From Deltaproteobacteria bacterium (GTDB lineage Bacteria > DRYD01), in contig JAPYWL010000004.1 of assembly GCA_028276365.1 (NCBI GenBank), forward strand, positions 4,690-68,689: 64,000 nucleotides of DNA, in the 5' to 3' direction. Both the position numbers and the translations under genes were made by a program. The notes beneath the pieces were generated by a model that did not search any database, was not told the origin of the DNA, and was given only the letters and a program-made list of their open reading frames with translations. Below are positions 43,633 to 52,253 of the stretch, piece by piece. Positions within the stretch are counted from its first letter, which is position 1. Each line of letters begins with the position of its first letter.

Positions 43633-45903
43633 ATGTTTAAGCAAAACTTAGAATATTTTAGTTTGATAAATTTGATAAATATAGAGATAAATTATAAAAT
43701 TGCTCCGATTGAAGTAAGAGAGAAATTGCTTTTTGATAAAAATAATTTAATATCTTTAAAAAATTCTATTATTCAGGATGATTTTCTTAAAACAATAATT
43801 AATGGTATATTTATTTTATCTACTTGTAATAGAACGAGTTTATTTCTTGATTTAAATGTAAATCAAGTGTATAAAGAAAATTTAGAAGTTTTTGAAAATA
43901 TTGATAAATTCAGTTTTAATAATTTTTTATTGAGTTTAGATATTGATAATTTATTAAAGAAGCTTAATTTAGATGGTTTAAAAAATTACTTAGTAATAAG
44001 AAGAGGTTTGGAAGCTGTGGAAAATTTATTAAGGATATCTTGTGGTTTAGAATCTCAAATTTTTGGTGAAACTGATATTATTAGACAAATTAAGCAATAT
44101 TATAGTTACTGTAGGGAACTTAATTTATTAAGTAGTTTTTTAGAAATTTTGATTAATAAAATTTTAAACTATTCTAAAGAGTTTGATGTTAATATAAGAT
44201 CTAAGTTTAATAATCTTAGAAATAGTTTTGCTAATTTTATTATAAATTTTATTAGAAAATGTAATTATAGTAAAGTAAATTTATTGTTTATTGGTTTAGG
44301 TAGTGTTTCTAAACAGATAATAAAACTTATAGTAAGTGATGAGTTTATTTTTAATAAAATTCAGGAAATTGTTATTGTTTCTGATTATTATGAAAATCTT
44401 AAACAAAGTTTAAAAGAATATTCTATTTTTAGTTTTTATAAAAAAAATGAAATTAAATTAGTCTTTGAAAAGATGAAAAACAAAATCGACTTTATTATAG
44501 TTAATTCTAAAAATTTCTTCTTAGAATACGAATATTTAAGGGATATAACTAAAGATGTTATTATCTTTGATTTAGGTGTTCCCAGAAGTGTTGATCCTTC
44601 TATTTGTACATTATCAAATTTTAAGTTATTTGATTTAGATAAATTAAAGGAACTTGATTTTACTAATGATTCCTTAAATGTTTCAAATAATTTAAATGAA
44701 ATTATTGAGTTTTTTATTAAAGAAAGGCTTAAGCAATTTTATAACTACATTATTTCCAGAACCTTAGATAAAAAGTTATTAACTTTTTATGAACAAATGC
44801 AAGATATAAAACAAGAAATATTAATTGAGAATAATAACAAGAAAATAAGTAGTATAGATCTTATAGATAGGTATATAAAGAAATTGATTTATAAAATTTC
44901 GAAGGTACATAAAGATTATATGCTATTAACTAATAATACAGGGATATTTAAGAGGCAAATAATATTAGGTAGTAGAGGATCAAAATTGGCATTAATTCAA
45001 ACTTATAAAGTGCTTGATTTATTAAAGTTATTTTTTCCAGATTTTGATTTTTATGTTAAAATTATAAAAACCAGTGGGGATAAAAAGATTTATACTAATA
45101 ATTCATTTGTAAAGGAATTAGAGGAGGCATTGGTTAATGAAGAAATTGATATAGCTGTTAATAGCTTAAAGGATATGCCTTATAATATTAATGAATATAC
45201 AAATATAGCTGCTGTATTAAAAAGAGAAGAAGTAAATGATATTTTAATTTCTAAAGATAACAAATCTTTTTGGGATTTAGAACCTTATAAAGTTATTGGT
45301 ACTTCATCTTTAAGAAGAAAGGAACAATTGAAATTACTTAGACCTGATTTAATATTTAAAGATATAACTGGAAATGTTGATACCAGGATAAAAAAGTTAA
45401 ATAATTTAGGAGATTATGATGCTATAGTTTTAGCAAAAGCTTCTATTAAGCGTTTAAATCTTGAATATTTTATATCTTATGAGTTTTCAATTGAAGAAGT
45501 TGTACCTGCTGTTGGGCAGGGAGTTATTGCTTTACAAACTCGTAAAAACTCATTTTTAAACCAAATTTTATTTAGGATTAATGATATTAAAACTTTTTTA
45601 GAAATAGCTATTGAAAGAGAAATTATGGGAATTCTTAAATTAGGTTGTAGAAATCCTTTAGGATTATATGTATCTATTGAAAACAATTTTATTAATATCT
45701 ATTACTTTTTTATCTATAATGGCAATATATTTAAAGGTAGGAAACAAATTAATTTAATAAACAATAAAAATTTTCAATTAATTATAAGTTTAATTAAAAA
45801 TCCTGAACAGTATCATAATTTTAAAAATGAAGTGTATTATATTATTAATGATTTAGCAAATGATTTTATAAAGCAAATAGCAGGATTAAGTATAAATTTT
45901 TAG
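43633..45903 (+). CDS. Fusion of glutamyl-tRNA reductase (HemA) and hydroxymethylbilane synthase (HemC)
   Basis: A 756-residue protein. Residues 1-430 are glutamyl-tRNA reductase: IAPIEVREKL, the catalytic cysteine in STCNRTSL, GLESQIFGETDIIRQIKQYY, a Rossmann domain (LLFIGLGSVSKQ) and a dimerisation helix. From about 445 follows hydroxymethylbilane synthase: LGSRGSKLALIQT, NSLKDMPYNI (catalytic Asp), GTSSLRRKEQL, TGNVDTRIKKL, DAIVLAKASIKRL and LGCRNPLG with the dipyrromethane cysteine near 671. The fusion joins the first and a later step of tetrapyrrole synthesis; HemL and HemB are not here. In the reductase the histidine of the usual xxHLFxVasGLDS is asparagine (VENLLRISCGLES). A fusion rather than a missed stop: no stop or start interrupts the junction. 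Confidence 0.92.
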   Translation: MFKQNLEYFSLINLINIEINYKIAPIEVREKLLFDKNNLISLKNSIIQDDFLKTIINGIFILSTCNRTSLFLDLNVNQVYKENLEVFENIDKFSFNNFLLSLDIDNLLKKLNLDGLKNYLVIRRGLEAVENLLRISCGLESQIFGETDIIRQIKQYYSYCRELNLLSSFLEILINKILNYSKEFDVNIRSKFNNLRNSFANFIINFIRKCNYSKVNLLFIGLGSVSKQIIKLIVSDEFIFNKIQEIVIVSDYYENLKQSLKEYSIFSFYKKNEIKLVFEKMKNKIDFIIVNSKNFFLEYEYLRDITKDVIIFDLGVPRSVDPSICTLSNFKLFDLDKLKELDFTNDSLNVSNNLNEIIEFFIKERLKQFYNYIISRTLDKKLLTFYEQMQDIKQEILIENNNKKISSIDLIDRYIKKLIYKISKVHKDYMLLTNNTGIFKRQIILGSRGSKLALIQTYKVLDLLKLFFPDFDFYVKIIKTSGDKKIYTNNSFVKELEEALVNEEIDIAVNSLKDMPYNINEYTNIAAVLKREEVNDILISKDNKSFWDLEPYKVIGTSSLRRKEQLKLLRPDLIFKDITGNVDTRIKKLNNLGDYDAIVLAKASIKRLNLEYFISYEFSIEEVVPAVGQGVIALQTRKNSFLNQILFRINDIKTFLEIAIEREIMGILKLGCRNPLGLYVSIENNFINIYYFFIYNGNIFKGRKQINLINNKNFQLIISLIKNPEQYHNFKNEVYYIINDLANDFIKQIAGLSINF

Positions 45904-45931
45904 AAGCTTTATAAAAGATATAAAAAATTTT

Positions 45932-47476
45932 ATGCTTAAAAAGATATTAAAAAAACAGGAGCAAAAAGAAAATAAATTAGAAATACAATTACAATCTCTA
46001 AACTATAGGGTCTTAAAACAAATATTTAATAACTATTTTCAATTTTATAAAATTCCGAAGTTAAAAATAAAAATCTCAAGTAAAGAAAAACAAAATATAA
46101 TTAATTCTTATAATAAAGTTCAAAAGGTATTAAATGAAGATAAAAAAGTATATGGCATTAATACGGGGTTTGGTAAGCTTTATGATAAGATAATAGATAA
46201 ACAGGATTTAAAAGAACTACAAAATAATTTAATATATTCTCATTTTTCTGGCTATGGAGTAGAAATTGATGATATTTTTTCTAGTACTACTGTTTTAATA
46301 AGGTTAAAGCAGTTAGCATTGGGTTATAGTGGAGTTAGTTTAGAACTTATAGAATATATAAAAGAATTTATAGAGAAGGGATATATTTCGTTTATTCCTG
46401 CTTATGGGTCAGTAGGTGGTAGTGGGGATTTAATCCCATTAGCTTCTATTGCTGCTTCTTTTATTAAAGCTAATAAAATAAAAAATCTAAAAAATTATAA
46501 AGATTTTAAAGTTTATGAATTTAAACCTAAAGAGGCTCTTGCGTTTATAAATGGTGTAGCTTTCTCTTTATCTTTGTTCTCTTTTGGAGTATTTTTATTA
46601 GAAAAATTAATTAACTATTCTAATTTAGTTTTTACAATATCTTTAATTGCTAATAATGTTAATTATGATCATTTTAATTTGAATATATCTAAAACTAGAA
46701 AAAATAGTTTTTTTTTATGTGTTTTAAAAGATATTAATAAGTTATTAAAAGATTTTTTAAGTGAATTATATAAAGATTATTACTTACAGGCTCCATATAG
46801 TTATAGATGTTATCCTCAAATTTTGGAATCTTTTTTACTCGTTTTAGATATTTCTAAAAAAATAATAGATAATGAACTTAATACTGTTAGTGATAATCCT
46901 TTAGTAATAGGAGATAATTTTTACTCCGCGGGTAATTTTCATGGAAATACTATTTCTACTTTCAGTGATCATTTAAAATTACATATATTTCAATTATCTA
47001 ACATCTCTTATGAAAGACAGAATCATTTACTAAATCCTGATTTTTTAACTACCAAATCTGGTTTAAGTTCTGGCTTTATGATCTCTCATTATTTAACTTC
47101 TCATCTTTTAGCAGAACTAAAAACATATACTAATTATGTAAGTGTTAATAATTATCCTGTTAGTTTGAATCAGGAAGATTTTATAACTCACTCTGAATTA
47201 TCTACTAAAAATTTATTAAAAGCTATTAAATTAGCTTTTAAAATATTAACTGTAGAGCTAATAATGGCTATTCAAAAGGTAAAATTAAAAAATATTAATA
47301 TAAACGAAAATAATTTAAAAAACGAGTTATTAAAGTATTTTGAAGCTAAAGTTTTAAATGAGCTAAATAATTTCCCAATAAAAGATGATTTAGATCTTCA
47401 TAGAAAATACACTAATCTATATAATCTTCAATCTGTGTTTATTGATAATCTTAAATTTATAAAATTCAAAATATAA
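45932..47476 (+). CDS. hutH: Histidine/aromatic ammonia-lyase family protein with Gly-Ser-Gly MIO triad
   Basis: A 514-residue MIO-type lyase. Recognisable are YGINTGFGKL (catalytic Tyr), PAYGSVGGSGDLIPLAS near 155-170, ALAFINGVAFSL, YSYRCYPQILESF, NELNTVSDNPLVI and GNFHGNTIS. Histidine ammonia-lyase makes trans-urocanate and ammonia through an electrophilic ring formed autocatalytically from Ala-Ser-Gly. Here the triad is Gly-Ser-Gly, and the C-terminal ISYERQNHL replaces the usual SERR. The fold is clear, the activity less so. The rest of the hut pathway is absent. It begins 28 bp after HemA-HemC. Confidence 0.8.
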   Translation: MLKKILKKQEQKENKLEIQLQSLNYRVLKQIFNNYFQFYKIPKLKIKISSKEKQNIINSYNKVQKVLNEDKKVYGINTGFGKLYDKIIDKQDLKELQNNLIYSHFSGYGVEIDDIFSSTTVLIRLKQLALGYSGVSLELIEYIKEFIEKGYISFIPAYGSVGGSGDLIPLASIAASFIKANKIKNLKNYKDFKVYEFKPKEALAFINGVAFSLSLFSFGVFLLEKLINYSNLVFTISLIANNVNYDHFNLNISKTRKNSFFLCVLKDINKLLKDFLSELYKDYYLQAPYSYRCYPQILESFLLVLDISKKIIDNELNTVSDNPLVIGDNFYSAGNFHGNTISTFSDHLKLHIFQLSNISYERQNHLLNPDFLTTKSGLSSGFMISHYLTSHLLAELKTYTNYVSVNNYPVSLNQEDFITHSELSTKNLLKAIKLAFKILTVELIMAIQKVKLKNININENNLKNELLKYFEAKVLNELNNFPIKDDLDLHRKYTNLYNLQSVFIDNLKFIKFKI

Positions 47477-47713
47477 ATAAATATGATTTTTGGGAGTAAT
47501 GGAAAGACTTAAATTGGGATTAATCTTGGCTTTAATTTATTTGAAAGTTAATCTCAAGTAAAAAGTTAATCTAAATAATAAAAAGTAAGGTATTATTTTT
47601 TATAATGAAAAATTCTATTTAATTTCTAAATTTTGGTAATTTTTTTATTTTGCTAATTTCTATTGATTTGTTATGTTTTGAAGTTTTATTTTATATTGAT
47701 ATAATTTATAAAT

Positions 47714-48802
47714 TTATTTAGGGTAATTACTAATGAGTTCAATAGAATTTTCTTTAATTAGGATTAAGTCTTCAATTCTAATGCCACCTATATTTTCTAT
47801 ATAAATCCCAGGTTCAATTGTTATTACATTTGATATATTTAAATAATCATTAGAAACGGAAGATAAAGAAGGTAATTCATGGATTTCTAAACCTACTCCA
47901 TGGCCTAACCCATGAGTAAAATAATTCTCTAAATTATATTTCTTAAATATTTCTACTGCTTTAAAAAATACTTCTTTAGCAGGTACTCCAGCTTTTAAAA
48001 AATCTATAGAATTTAGTTGAGCCTCTAAAACTATATTATATAATTCTTTAAATTTAGGGTTATTTCCAAAACAAAAAGACCTAGTTATATCACTATGATA
48101 CCCTAAATAAGTAGCACCCATATCTATTATAATAAAATCGTTTTCTTGTAAAATAGTATCTTTAGGGGTATAATGAGGATAAGCACTATTATTTCCAAAA
48201 GCTACAATAGGCTCAAAAGCTAAACCTCCACCTAATTCAGTTATTCTCTTTTTTATATAGAAAGCTACTTCGGATTCCTTAATTTTTGATATATTGTTTT
48301 TTAATAATTCTTCAACTTCTTTTAATACCACTTGAGTTATTTCCATAGCTCTTTTAATTAATGAGATTTCGTGTTCTTCTTTAATAGCTCTTATATTTTC
48401 AACGAGAAAGTAAGTAGGAATTATTTTAAAATGTTCTTGATAAACTAAGTAACTACTAAGTGTTAAATTATTGGCTTCTACTGCTAATTTTGATACTTTT
48501 AATTCTTTTAATAGGTTTATTACTGTATTAGTAAGTCTATTTTTGTCATTAGCTTCTATTATAGTAGTATTTACTGCTTCATTTTTAGCTCTTAAAGTAT
48601 ATCTACCATCTACTATTAAATAATTTTCATTAGGGGTAATTACTAATATACCTGTGCTTCCGCTAAAATTAGATAAATAATAGAAATTATTTCTATTGTT
48701 TGTTATAAAAGCATCTGAACCTATGATATTCAATTGGTTTTTAACTTTTTGGGTCCTTTTGTTATATATTTCATTTATTTTATTTTCAGTAAAACTAAGC
48801 AT
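47714..48802 (-). CDS. pepP: M24-family Xaa-Pro aminopeptidase
   Basis: A 362-residue metallopeptidase with an N-terminal creatinase-like domain and a C-terminal pita-bread domain. The five metal ligands are visible: two Asp in IIDMGATYLGYHSDITRSF, His in HGLGHGVGLEIHE, Glu in VITIEPGIYI and Glu in GGIRIEDLILI. It removes N-terminal residues before proline in the cytosol. It is convergent with the ammonia-lyase gene (237-bp AT-rich gap with nothing recognised). Its 5' end is repeated in degenerate form three times upstream (separate entries). Start has a GAGGAGTGATGT ribosome site. Confidence 0.9.
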   Translation of the reverse strand: MLSFTENKINEIYNKRTQKVKNQLNIIGSDAFITNNRNNFYYLSNFSGSTGILVITPNENYLIVDGRYTLRAKNEAVNTTIIEANDKNRLTNTVINLLKELKVSKLAVEANNLTLSSYLVYQEHFKIIPTYFLVENIRAIKEEHEISLIKRAMEITQVVLKEVEELLKNNISKIKESEVAFYIKKRITELGGGLAFEPIVAFGNNSAYPHYTPKDTILQENDFIIIDMGATYLGYHSDITRSFCFGNNPKFKELYNIVLEAQLNSIDFLKAGVPAKEVFFKAVEIFKKYNLENYFTHGLGHGVGLEIHELPSLSSVSNDYLNISNVITIEPGIYIENIGGIRIEDLILIKENSIELISNYPK

Positions 48803-48836
48803 TTACATCACTCCTCTTTTTATTAGTATCTTTACT

Positions 48837-48880
48837 TTTGTATATTTAATTTATTTTACTTTTAGTAAAACTAAGCATTT
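48837..48880 (-). pseudogene. Degenerate copy 1 of the pepP 5' end
   Basis: On the minus strand this segment reads MLSFTKSKINQIYK, against MLSFTENKINEIYN at the true pepP start. About 44 bp match with a few substitutions. The copy is 76 bp upstream of the original and has no downstream peptidase sequence. Confidence 0.75.
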
Positions 48881-49044
48881 GAAATATAAAATGAAATATA
48901 AAATTTTTTATGGTATTTTAAGTAATTAGCACCGAATTGGTACATACCTACTGTATTTCCAAAACCTCTACCTTCAAATATAAATTTACCTTTTGTTTTT
49001 ATTATTTTTTCTATAAAATTAGATGGTAATAAAGAATAATACAT
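48871..49044 (-). pseudogene. Fragment of a SpoIID gene (57-codon open remnant)
   Basis: Bases 48920-49045 match 52327-52452, the 3' part of the large SpoIID gene, at 118 of 126 positions with no gaps. The open frame from ATG 49044 reads MYYSLLPSNFIEKIIKTKGK and then FIFEGRGFGNTVGMYQFGAN, where the intact gene has GHGVGMC. The conserved His, Gly and Cys of the SpoIID motif are thus altered. It then runs into unrelated sequence and stops at 48871. No ribosome site is seen. It is most likely a duplicated, decaying fragment, not a working gene. Confidence 0.85.
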
Positions 49045-49054
49045 AATTTATATT

Positions 49055-49101
49055 ATTGTTATATATTTTGTTTATTGTATTTTGAATAAAACTAAACATT
49101 T
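49055..49101 (-). pseudogene. Degenerate copy 2 of the pepP 5' end
   Basis: The minus strand reads MFSFIQNTINKIYNN, aligning with MLSFTENKINEIYNK of pepP. It forms a pair of direct repeats with copy 3, 75 bp away, including the shared flank ATTGTTAT. Confidence 0.7.
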
Positions 49102-49129
49102 AAAATACAATTTTTTAATAATATCATTA

Positions 49130-49173
49130 TTGTTATGTATTTTGTTTATTGTATTTTTAGTGAAACTAAGTAT
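49130..49173 (-). pseudogene. Degenerate copy 3 of the pepP 5' end
   Basis: The minus strand reads ILSFTKNTINKIHNN; the start codon has become ATA. It abuts the stop codon of the DHH phosphoesterase gene at 49174. Together the copies fill most of the 371-bp gap 48803-49173. Confidence 0.7.
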
Positions 49174-50178
49174 TTAAAAAACCCCGTTTTTTAGAGTATC
49201 TTTAAGTATAGGTAATAAAGTATCAATAGTTTGGAAAGGATCTTTTTTAATTCTAAATCCTGCGGCTAAGTTATGTCCTCCTCCTCCAAAATCCTCTGCT
49301 ATTTTCCTTATTGGAATATTTCTTGACCTTAAACTAACTTTTGTTTTATTTTCTTGGAGTTCTATAACACTAAAATAAATTTCCACTTCACTTAAATAAT
49401 CTACATTTTCTATTATGTTATTTACATCTTCTAAATTCAAATTAAATTTTTCTAAATCAGATTTTAGTATATAAGAATATGCTATTTTTTCCTCGATTTT
49501 TAATCTATCATAAAAAACTGATAATATTTTATATTCGTTAATAGATTTCTTATTGATTTTATAAAATATTTCACTCCAATTAACTAAATTTCTTAATTCA
49601 GAAAGGATTTTTAGAGATTTTGAGGTTAAAGAAGAATATTTTAAGCCACCTGTATCTGAGATTATACCCATTACTATATATTTTGCTATTTCTTCATCTA
49701 TGTTTATTTCAGTATCAACTATGATATCATATAAGGCTTCATTAATTGAACATGCATCCGTATCTACATAATAATAACTACCAAATAGATCATTAGAAGC
49801 ATGATGATCAAAGTTTAAAATTATTTTATCTTTTAAGATTTCTTGATAATTATTATTTTCTAAATTAAGTGCTTCTAAAAACCTTTTATAATTACCAGTT
49901 TCAATAGCTATAATACAATCAAATTTAGAAATAGTATCTTCTAATTTATTTATAAACTCATTTTCTTTAAAATTAAAAATTTCTATAAAATTTTTATTTA
50001 GTGGATCTTTTGAATAAAGAGTAACTTTTTTATAGAAGTAATCATTTAGGATTTTTTTTATAACTTTCATTGCTGATAAGCAGTCGATATCTGGAGAAGG
50101 ATGAGCAACTAATAAGACATTCTTTACTTTTATAAATAGTTTCCTTAAATAATTTAAGGAGATGTTGGATTTTATCAT
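49174..50178 (-). CDS. nrnA: DHH/DHHA1 phosphoesterase, NrnA-like
   Basis: A 334-residue protein with the DHH-family motifs: LVAHPSPDIDCLSAM (usually HxxPDGDAxGS; here D-I-D), CIIAIETGN in place of the DxxD motif, NFDHHASNDLFG (the DHH triad) and GIISDTGGLKYSS, plus the DHHA1 substrate motif FGGGGHNLAAGF. NrnA degrades short oligoribonucleotides and dephosphorylates pAp. The first motif and the second (Glu-Thr-Gly) differ slightly from consensus, but the metal-binding acids are mostly present. GGAGGTTTAAAG precedes the start. It follows a small unknown gene in the same direction. Confidence 0.87.
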   Translation of the reverse strand: MIKSNISLNYLRKLFIKVKNVLLVAHPSPDIDCLSAMKVIKKILNDYFYKKVTLYSKDPLNKNFIEIFNFKENEFINKLEDTISKFDCIIAIETGNYKRFLEALNLENNNYQEILKDKIILNFDHHASNDLFGSYYYVDTDACSINEALYDIIVDTEINIDEEIAKYIVMGIISDTGGLKYSSLTSKSLKILSELRNLVNWSEIFYKINKKSINEYKILSVFYDRLKIEEKIAYSYILKSDLEKFNLNLEDVNNIIENVDYLSEVEIYFSVIELQENKTKVSLRSRNIPIRKIAEDFGGGGHNLAAGFRIKKDPFQTIDTLLPILKDTLKNGVF

Positions 50179-50224
50179 CTTTAAACCTCCATTTAAAATT
50201 AGAGCTTGTTTATTAATTTATTTA

Positions 50225-50566
50225 TTAATTTAAAAGTTCATAAATTTCTTTAGCTATATAAATTTTTAAGATATTTTCTTCTTTTTTTATGTTTATTACT
50301 CTTATTTTGTTATCGTTTAGGATTTCAGTGAATTTTTCTATTTCATTTTTTAATATTTCAATTGGTATGTCTTTTGATTTTTCTTTATCTTTATCTTTTT
50401 CTTTTTCTTTATTATAGCTAAAGTTTATTTTATCTGAAATTATTATTTTAAAATCAAAATAATTTAACTCTTCATCTTGTTTAATTGTTTCTAAAACTAT
50501 TTTTAAAGGTAAAGATATTAGGTTAAGAATTTTTCTTTCTAATGAAATAATGTTATCCTTAAACAT
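50225..50566 (-). CDS. Unrecognised 113-residue protein
   Basis: I do not recognise this protein. It has an N-terminal helix pair (ISLERKILNLISLPLKIVLE), a short beta-like region, a charged low-complexity stretch (KEKEKDKDKEKSKD, residues 54-67) and a C-terminal helical-beta part (KIRVINIKKEENILKIYIAK). Position just upstream of nrnA is where rbfA often lies, but the RbfA sequence pattern is not visible. It is probably co-transcribed with nrnA (46 bp gap). Cytosolic; no function proposed. Confidence 0.5.
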   Translation of the reverse strand: MFKDNIISLERKILNLISLPLKIVLETIKQDEELNYFDFKIIISDKINFSYNKEKEKDKDKEKSKDIPIEILKNEIEKFTEILNDNKIRVINIKKEENILKIYIAKEIYELLN

Positions 50567-50621
50567 TATCTTAAAAGTTATAAAATAATTTTAAAACTTA
50601 AGTAATTAAGTTAAAAAAATA

Positions 50622-52247
50622 TTACATTCTAAATATGGCGTAATTAGTATCTTTAAATGGGCTATTAAGGGATATAGAGATTAATTTAGCTAAGATATTT
50701 CTGGTTTGAATGGGATCAATGATTCCATCATCCCAAAGTCTAGCAGTACTATAATAAGCACTTCCTTCTTGTTCATATTTTTCCATTATTTTATTTTTAA
50801 ATTCTTCTTGTTCTTTTTCAGACATTTCTAAGCCTTTAGCTTTTAGTTGCTGAATTTTAACAGTTAATAGAGTTAGAGCTGCTTGTTCTCCTCCCATAAC
50901 TGATATTTTAGCAGTTGGATACATAAATAAGAATCTTGGATTATAAGCTCTACCGGACATAGCGTAATTACCTGCTCCAAATGAGTTACCTACTATTATC
51001 GTGAATTTAGGAACATTGGAATTAGCAACAGCATTAATCATTTTAGCTCCGTCTTTAGCTATTCCTCCATGTTCATATTGCTTACCTACCATAAACCCTG
51101 TTATATTTTGTAAAAATACAATGGGGATTTTTCTACTATTACATAATTGTATGAAATGAGCTCCTTTTAAAGCAGATTGTGAAAATAAGACTCCATTATT
51201 AGCTACAATACCTACTAAGTATCCCCAAATTCTTGCAAATCCAGTAACTAAGGTAGGACCATATAGTGGTTTAAATTCATGAAAATAGCTACCATCTACT
51301 ATCCTTGCTATTAATTCTCTAATATCAAATGGTTTTCTTAAATCTTTAGGAATAATTCCGTAAATTTCTTCAGGGTCATAATAAGGGTCTTCAGGTTCTT
51401 CTTGAGGATATTCATATTTCTCTATTTTACCAAGATTTCTTATAATGCTTCTGGTTATCATTATAGCGTGTTCATCATTATGAGCAAGGTAATCTGCTAC
51501 TCCTGATATTTTAGTATGTACTTCTCCACCACCTAATTCTTCAGCACTAACTTCTTCACCTGTAGCAGCTTTAACTAATGGAGGACCTCCTAAAAATATA
51601 GTGCCTTGATTTCTTACTATAACTACTTCATCACTCATAGCAGGTACATAAGCTCCACCTGCTGTACAGCTACCCATAACTACTGCTATTTGAGGAATCT
51701 TATTAGCTGACATTCTGGCTTGATTATAAAATATTCTTCCAAAATGTTCTTTATCAGGGAAAACTTGATCTTGTAGAGGTAAAAATGCTCCCCCTGAATC
51801 AACTAAATATATACAAGGTAAGTTATTTTCTAATGCTATTTCTTGTGCTCTTATGTGTTTTTTAACTGTTAAAGGATAATAAGTTCCTCCTTTTACTGTA
51901 GCATCATTTGCTATTATCATTACTTCTCTGTTTTCTACTACTCCTATTCCTGTAATTATTCCTGCAGCAGGCACTTCATCTTCATATACATTATAAGCTG
52001 CTAATGGAGATAGTTCTAAAAATTTTGTACCCTTATCTATTAATAATTCTATTCTTTCTCTTACTAATAATTTATTTCGTTGTTTATGTTTTCTTTTAGC
52101 TTCCTCACTTCCTCCTGATTTGATTTTTTCTAATATTTCATAATATTCTTGTACTTTAGATTTCATATATTCAAAATTTTCTTTATATTCGAGGGAATTT
52201 TTATTTATTTTTGATTCTATTCTGTTAAACTCTATTTCTTTTAACAT
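50622..52247 (-). CDS. mccB: Acyl-CoA carboxylase carboxyltransferase, methylcrotonyl-CoA (MccB) type
   Basis: A 541-residue carboxyltransferase of the biotin-dependent family. Distinctive MccB-like stretches are [77 protein letters not shown] and [20 protein letters not shown]. The second half has [20 protein letters not shown] and [16 protein letters not shown]. It moves CO2 from carboxybiotin to 3-methylcrotonyl-CoA (leucine breakdown) or a related acyl-CoA. Neither the biotin carboxylase subunit nor other leucine genes are in the window. Very well conserved compared with its neighbours. Confidence 0.9.
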   Translation of the reverse strand: MLKEIEFNRIESKINKNSLEYKENFEYMKSKVQEYYEILEKIKSGGSEEAKRKHKQRNKLLVRERIELLIDKGTKFLELSPLAAYNVYEDEVPAAGIITGIGVVENREVMIIANDATVKGGTYYPLTVKKHIRAQEIALENNLPCIYLVDSGGAFLPLQDQVFPDKEHFGRIFYNQARMSANKIPQIAVVMGSCTAGGAYVPAMSDEVVIVRNQGTIFLGGPPLVKAATGEEVSAEELGGGEVHTKISGVADYLAHNDEHAIMITRSIIRNLGKIEKYEYPQEEPEDPYYDPEEIYGIIPKDLRKPFDIRELIARIVDGSYFHEFKPLYGPTLVTGFARIWGYLVGIVANNGVLFSQSALKGAHFIQLCNSRKIPIVFLQNITGFMVGKQYEHGGIAKDGAKMINAVANSNVPKFTIIVGNSFGAGNYAMSGRAYNPRFLFMYPTAKISVMGGEQAALTLLTVKIQQLKAKGLEMSEKEQEEFKNKIMEKYEQEGSAYYSTARLWDDGIIDPIQTRNILAKLISISLNSPFKDTNYAIFRM

Positions 52248-52253
52248 ATTTTA

